Shown here: positions 60,884-64,000 of the stretch, piece by piece
How the letters are laid out: every line of letters starts with the position of its first letter
Position numbering within the stretch: the stretch's first letter is position 1
NCBI RefSeq assembly: GCF_000518265.1
Contig: NZ_KI912412.1
Span: 223,165-287,164, forward strand
Length of the DNA: 64,000 bases
Direction of reading: 5' to 3'
From: Actinomadura oligospora ATCC 43269
GTDB taxonomy: Bacteria; Actinomycetota; Actinomycetes; Streptosporangiales; Streptosporangiaceae
Notes under the pieces: model-generated
The model's database searches: none
The model's input: only the letters and a program-made list of their open reading frames with translations
Told to the model about the DNA's origin: nothing
Program-made: the position numbers and the translations under genes

Positions 60884-61933
60884 TCACGGGACGCGGGCGG
60901 TCCACTCCGGGGTGGCGAACTTCTCGGCGACGTACTTGTCGGCGAGGACGCGCTCGTCGTCGGTGAGGGTGTCGGGAGTGAGGCCGTAGCGGGTGCGGAA
61001 GTGCCCGACCATGCGGCCGATGATCTCGTCGCGGGCCAGGCCGGTCTGCCTGCGCAGCGGGTCGACGCGCTTCTTCGCGCTGGTGGTGCCCTTGTCGGAC
61101 AGCTTCTCCCGGCCGATCCGCAGCACCCGCAGCATCTTGTCCACGTCGATGTCGTACGACATGGTCACGTGGTGCAGGACGGCCCCGTTCGCGAGCCGCT
61201 TCTGCGCGGCCCCCGCGATCTTGCCGTGGTCGGAGGTGATGTCGTTCAGCGGCTGGTACCAGGCGCGGATGCCCAGCTCGGCCAGGGCGCCGAGCACCCA
61301 GTCGTCCAGGAAGGCGTAGCTCTCGGCGAACGACATGCCCGCGACCAGCGACTCCGGCGCGTACAGCGAGTAGGTGATGGTGTTGCCGGGCTCGACGAAC
61401 ATCGCGCCGCCGCCGCTGATCCGGCGGACGACCTCGACGTCCAGGCCGGTCGCGGCGTTCCCGTCCACCTCGTTGCGCAGCGACTGGAAACTGCCGATGA
61501 CCACGGCGGACGCGCCCCATTCCCAGATGCGCAGCGTCGGCGGACGGCGGCCCGCGCCGACCTCCTCGGCGAGCACCTGGTCGATCGCCATGTGCAGCGC
61601 GGGCGGCTGCGGACCCTCGTGGACGAGCCGCCAGTCGTGGTCGCGCCAGTCGGACGCGCGCGCGACGGCCCGCCGCACCGCGATCCCGACCGCCTCCGCG
61701 GTCAGCCCGAGCATCACCGTGCCTCGCGGCAGCTCCGCCTGCACGCGCGCGGCGATGTCGCGCGCCTCGAGGCCCGCGGACAGCCCGTCGAGCGCGCGGT
61801 TCATCGCGTCGAGCGCCTCGTCCGGCTCGAGGAAGAAGTCACCGCTGATCCGGGGGGCGCGCAGCAGCCCGTCGACCACGTCCACGTCGGCCACGACGAG
61901 CTTCCCGCCGGGCACCTTGTATTCGCCATGCAT
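60884..61933 (-). CDS. Lipoate-protein ligase family with N-terminal accessory domain
   Basis: 349 residues from ATG 61933; GTG one codon upstream is possible. The ligase domain occupies ~105-340: RRISGGGAMFVEPGNTITYSL (the lipoyl-AMP site) and the conserved lysine in HGKIAGAAQKR. The N-terminal ~90 residues (HGEYKVPGGKLVVADVDVVDG...SGDFFLEPDEALDAMNRALDG) resemble the LplA accessory domain that normally follows the ligase at the C-terminus or is encoded separately (LplB). Here it comes first. The enzyme would attach lipoate (or octanoate) to dehydrogenase and glycine-cleavage proteins. No such target gene is adjacent. Confidence 0.85.
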   Translation of the reverse strand: MHGEYKVPGGKLVVADVDVVDGLLRAPRISGDFFLEPDEALDAMNRALDGLSAGLEARDIAARVQAELPRGTVMLGLTAEAVGIAVRRAVARASDWRDHDWRLVHEGPQPPALHMAIDQVLAEEVGAGRRPPTLRIWEWGASAVVIGSFQSLRNEVDGNAATGLDVEVVRRISGGGAMFVEPGNTITYSLYAPESLVAGMSFAESYAFLDDWVLGALAELGIRAWYQPLNDITSDHGKIAGAAQKRLANGAVLHHVTMSYDIDVDKMLRVLRIGREKLSDKGTTSAKKRVDPLRRQTGLARDEIIGRMVGHFRTRYGLTPDTLTDDERVLADKYVAEKFATPEWTARVP

Positions 61934-61943
61934 CACACGTCAG

Positions 61944-62624
61944 TCAACGGCCTCCGCCCGCCGGGGATTCCGCCGCGGATGATCTGGTCGGCGCCGGCGT
62001 CTCGGGGGCCTTGGGGGCGTCGCCTGGGGGCGGAGTGGGGACGGGCGTGCGCAGGCCGTCCAGGACGATCGAGAGGTTGCGCTCCCACTGGTCGGGCCCG
62101 GCGTGGATGCCCATGGTGTGCGCGCCCGTGGACGCGCCCACCAGCAGGAACGACACGTCCGTCCAGGACACGTCGGCGCGGATCGCCCCGGCGTCCTGGG
62201 CACGCTCGACCAACTGCCGGACGCGGTCGCGCAGCTCGGCGCGCTCATGGTCGAGGACGCCGCCGATGGCCTGGTTCACGTCACACAGCTCGTTGCGAAG
62301 CCGCAGGTAGGACGCCGCGAAGTCGCGGAAGCCCGTCCACGGGTCGGAATCGGCGAGGCCCCGGTCGCCGCGCTCCAGGATCTCGCCGATGATCTCCTCC
62401 AGGACGGCCTGGAGCAGCCGCTCGAGCGTGCCGACACGCCGGTAGAACGTGCCCACGCCCACACCCGCGCGCCGCGCGATGTCGTGCGCGGTGATCTCGC
62501 CTCCCTCGGCCGCCGCACCGCGCGTGGCCTCGACCAGCCGCTCGACGTTGCGGCGGGCGTCGGCGCGCGGGACACGCCCGGAACCGTCGTCCAGCAGGCG
62601 GTCCACGGCACTCACGGTCTCCAT
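61944..62624 (-). CDS. TetR-family transcriptional regulator
   Basis: 226 residues from ATG 62624; the longer open frame upstream is not part of it. The N-terminal helix-turn-helix is ARRNVERLVEATRGAAAEGGEITAHDIARRAGVGVGTFYRRVGTLERLLQAVLEEI (residues ~22-78). The C-terminal ligand domain follows, with a Pro-rich tail (TPVPTPPPGDAPKAPETPAPTRSS). It is divergent from the Gfo/Idh oxidoreductase gene, with three 17-bp operators between, so it almost certainly represses that gene and itself. Ligand unknown. Confidence 0.92.
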   Translation of the reverse strand: METVSAVDRLLDDGSGRVPRADARRNVERLVEATRGAAAEGGEITAHDIARRAGVGVGTFYRRVGTLERLLQAVLEEIIGEILERGDRGLADSDPWTGFRDFAASYLRLRNELCDVNQAIGGVLDHERAELRDRVRQLVERAQDAGAIRADVSWTDVSFLLVGASTGAHTMGIHAGPDQWERNLSIVLDGLRTPVPTPPPGDAPKAPETPAPTRSSAAESPAGGGR

Positions 62625-62642
62625 GCCCTCGATCGTAGCAAA

Positions 62643-62659
62643 CGGACGACACGCGTCCG
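62643..62659. promoter_or_regulatory. TetR operator 1
   Basis: CGGACGACACGCGTCCG. Inverted CGGACG/CGTCCG arms around five bases; 19 bp from the tetR-like start codon. Confidence 0.8.
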
Positions 62660-62666
62660 GATTAAG

Positions 62667-62683
62667 TGGACAGCTCGCGTCCG
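62667..62683. promoter_or_regulatory. TetR operator 2
   Basis: TGGACAGCTCGCGTCCG, a degenerate copy of the same site, 24 bp from operator 1. Confidence 0.7.
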
Positions 62684-62707
62684 CTTGGCCTAGAGTCCCT
62701 CGATATC

Positions 62708-62724
62708 CGGACGGCACGCGTCCG
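62708..62724. promoter_or_regulatory. TetR operator 3
   Basis: CGGACGGCACGCGTCCG, third copy, ending 20 bp before the oxidoreductase start codon. Confidence 0.8.
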
Positions 62725-62744
62725 CTTCTCGAAGGGAGATCATC

Positions 62745-63839
62745 ATGTCCGTGATCCGCGTCGGCATCATCGGGGCCAACCCCGACCAGGGCTGGGCGTC
62801 CCGCGCCCACATCCCCGCCCTGCGCGCGCTGCCCGGCTTCGAGATCACCGCCGTCGGGACCCGGCGCGAGGAGAGCGCCCGCGAGGCCGCCCGCCGGTTC
62901 GGCGTCCCCCACCACTTCACCGACCCGCACGAGCTCGCCGCCCACCCGGACGTCGACCTGGTCGCCGTCACGGTGAAGGTCCCCGCGCACGACACGCTGA
63001 TCCGCGCCGCCCTGGACGCGGGCAAGCACGTCCTCTCCGAGTGGCCGCTCACCCGCACCACCGAGGAGGCCGAGGCGGTGGTCAAGCTGGCACGGGACGC
63101 CGGGGTCCGTACCGCGGTCGGCCTCCAGGCCCGCTTCGCCCCCGCCGTCCTGCACGCCCGCCGACTGCTCGCGGACGGCTACGTCGGCCGCGTGACCTCG
63201 GTGAACGTCCACGGCGCACTCGCCAAGGGCGCGGACGGCACGGTGCCGGGCTGGTCGTCCTACACCGCCGACGTCCGCAACGCCGCGGGCACCCTGGAGG
63301 TCGCCGGCGGCCACCACCTCGACCTCGTCCGGCACCTCTTCGGCCCGATCGCCGAGCTGTCGGCGACCACGGCCGTCCAGCGCGTCCACTACACGGTCGC
63401 CGAGACCGGCGAGCCGGTGACGGCCGACAGCCCGGACCAGGTCGCCCTGAACGGCACCTTCACGTCCGGCGCGACCCTCGCCGCGCACATCCACTACGCC
63501 AAGCTCACCTCGCCCCACACCCGCATCGAGATCGCGGGCACCGAGGGCGACCTGACCCTGCTGACCACCGGCGGCTGGGGCGTCCAGATCGACGAACTCA
63601 CCCTCCTGGGCAACCGCGAACCCGGCGCAGCCCCCCAGAAGATCGCCATCCCGGACCCCCTGAACACCCTCCCCGCGTCCCTGAACGCCACCGAAGCCGC
63701 CAACGTGGCCAGCCTCTACCAGGCATTCGCCAACGCCCCCGAAACCATCCCCACCTTCGAAGAGGCCCTGGCCCTACACAAACTCCTCGACACCATCCGC
63801 CACTCCGCCACCTCCGGCACCCGCCTCACCCTCACCTGA
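62745..63839 (+). CDS. Gfo/Idh/MocA-type oxidoreductase, Gal80-like, with altered EKP motif
   Basis: 364 residues. N-terminal Rossmann NAD(P) fold: RVGIIGANPDQGWASRAHIPALRAL, the Gal80p-like variant of the GxGxxG motif. In the usual family the next landmark is E-K-P; here it is SEWPL (GKHVLSEWPLTRTTEEA), so the Lys that often takes part in catalysis is Trp. The C-terminal domain includes VAGGHHLDLVRHLFGPIAELSA with the common His. Gal80-type members without the Lys can act as sensors rather than enzymes. It is divergent from a TetR gene and carries three operators in its leader. GAAGGGAG gives the ribosome binding site. Confidence 0.88.
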   Translation: MSVIRVGIIGANPDQGWASRAHIPALRALPGFEITAVGTRREESAREAARRFGVPHHFTDPHELAAHPDVDLVAVTVKVPAHDTLIRAALDAGKHVLSEWPLTRTTEEAEAVVKLARDAGVRTAVGLQARFAPAVLHARRLLADGYVGRVTSVNVHGALAKGADGTVPGWSSYTADVRNAAGTLEVAGGHHLDLVRHLFGPIAELSATTAVQRVHYTVAETGEPVTADSPDQVALNGTFTSGATLAAHIHYAKLTSPHTRIEIAGTEGDLTLLTTGGWGVQIDELTLLGNREPGAAPQKIAIPDPLNTLPASLNATEAANVASLYQAFANAPETIPTFEEALALHKLLDTIRHSATSGTRLTLT

Positions 63840-63904
63840 CCCCACCCCCTCCCCACCACACAAACCCCACAGCCAGTGCGCGCACCACATACGGGCAGCG
63901 CGCG

Positions 63905-63980
63905 CGGTGCGTGGACGGCGCGCCGTGCGGGGGGCGGGTGCGGGGGGGGGCGGGTGCGGGGGGGGGGGGTGCGGTGGGTT
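63905..63980. repeat. G-rich low-complexity tract
   Basis: Runs of G separated by GCGGGT-like units, including 10 G at 63942-63950 and 12 G at 63958-63969, after a GCGCGC-rich stretch. Could fold as a G-quadruplex or reflect assembly of a simple repeat. No gene seen from 63840 to the end of the window. Confidence 0.75.
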
Positions 63981-64000
63981 AGCGGGTGCGGCCTCGGGGC

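Overview
The window is very GC-rich, gene-dense bacterial chromosome with GTG/TTG starts, ATGA/GTGA stop-start overlaps and a principal sigma factor of HrdB/RpoD type with a long Ala/Lys/Asp-rich N-terminus. This points to a filamentous actinomycete. I favour Streptosporangiales, perhaps an Actinomadura relative, from general protein style; that rank is inference. No tRNA, rRNA, CRISPR array, prophage or complete insertion sequence was seen.

Layout. (1) 0-7.6 kb: end of an SDR gene, a NarL-type two-component pair, an apolipoprotein N-acyltransferase-like amidase, a minus-strand unit of degenerate ABC-like ATPase - histidine kinase - response regulator, and a lactate 2-monooxygenase-like enzyme. 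(2) 7.7-17.8 kb: topoisomerase IV subunit A, an SRPBCC protein, an SDR, a DHFR-like protein, a GNAT, a small secreted protein, a G6PD homologue with an altered active-site motif, an M20 dipeptidase and a ketosteroid-isomerase-like protein. (3) 17.9-22.4 kb: two overlapping acyl-CoA dehydrogenase genes behind a palindrome, then a GntR(YtrA)-ABC operon. (4) 22.4-28.2 kb: a GlxA-type AraC regulator, membrane protein, kinase and regulator in one minus-strand run, then a divergent MFS exporter/MarR pair with three identical operators. (5) 28.3-38.3 kb: a core block of topoisomerase IV subunit B, an ABC-2 exporter, a DUF7455-like protein, YaaA, the principal sigma factor and a PAS-GAF-SpoIIE phosphatase. 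(6) 38.9-54.7 kb: an HhH-GPD protein, a Tat-type molybdoenzyme with cytochrome b, a cluster of SseB-domain proteins with long repetitive linkers, 5-oxoprolinase pxpABC, an AlkZ-like glycosylase and a membrane-anchored double AAA+ ATPase. (7) 54.8-64 kb: an ABC exporter with its own two-component system, RNase HII, an HhH protein, an iodotyrosine-deiodinase-like nitroreductase, a lipoate ligase with swapped domain order, and a TetR/Gfo-Idh divergent pair with three 17-bp operators.

The most unusual items are: a 34-codon sequence duplicated in tandem between the ABC ATPase and permease genes at 31.5 kb, open as a 68-residue frame joined by ATGA overlaps to both neighbours; the SseB-domain cluster at 43.9-48.8 kb; an ABC-like ATPase without signature, Q-loop or H-loop residues; and two enzymes (G6PD-like and Gfo/Idh-like) whose hallmark lysines are replaced. 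Four histidine kinase/response regulator pairs occur within 64 kb, and two pairs (3.8-5.6 and 56.6-58.4 kb) look like paralogous copies of one ABC-linked module.
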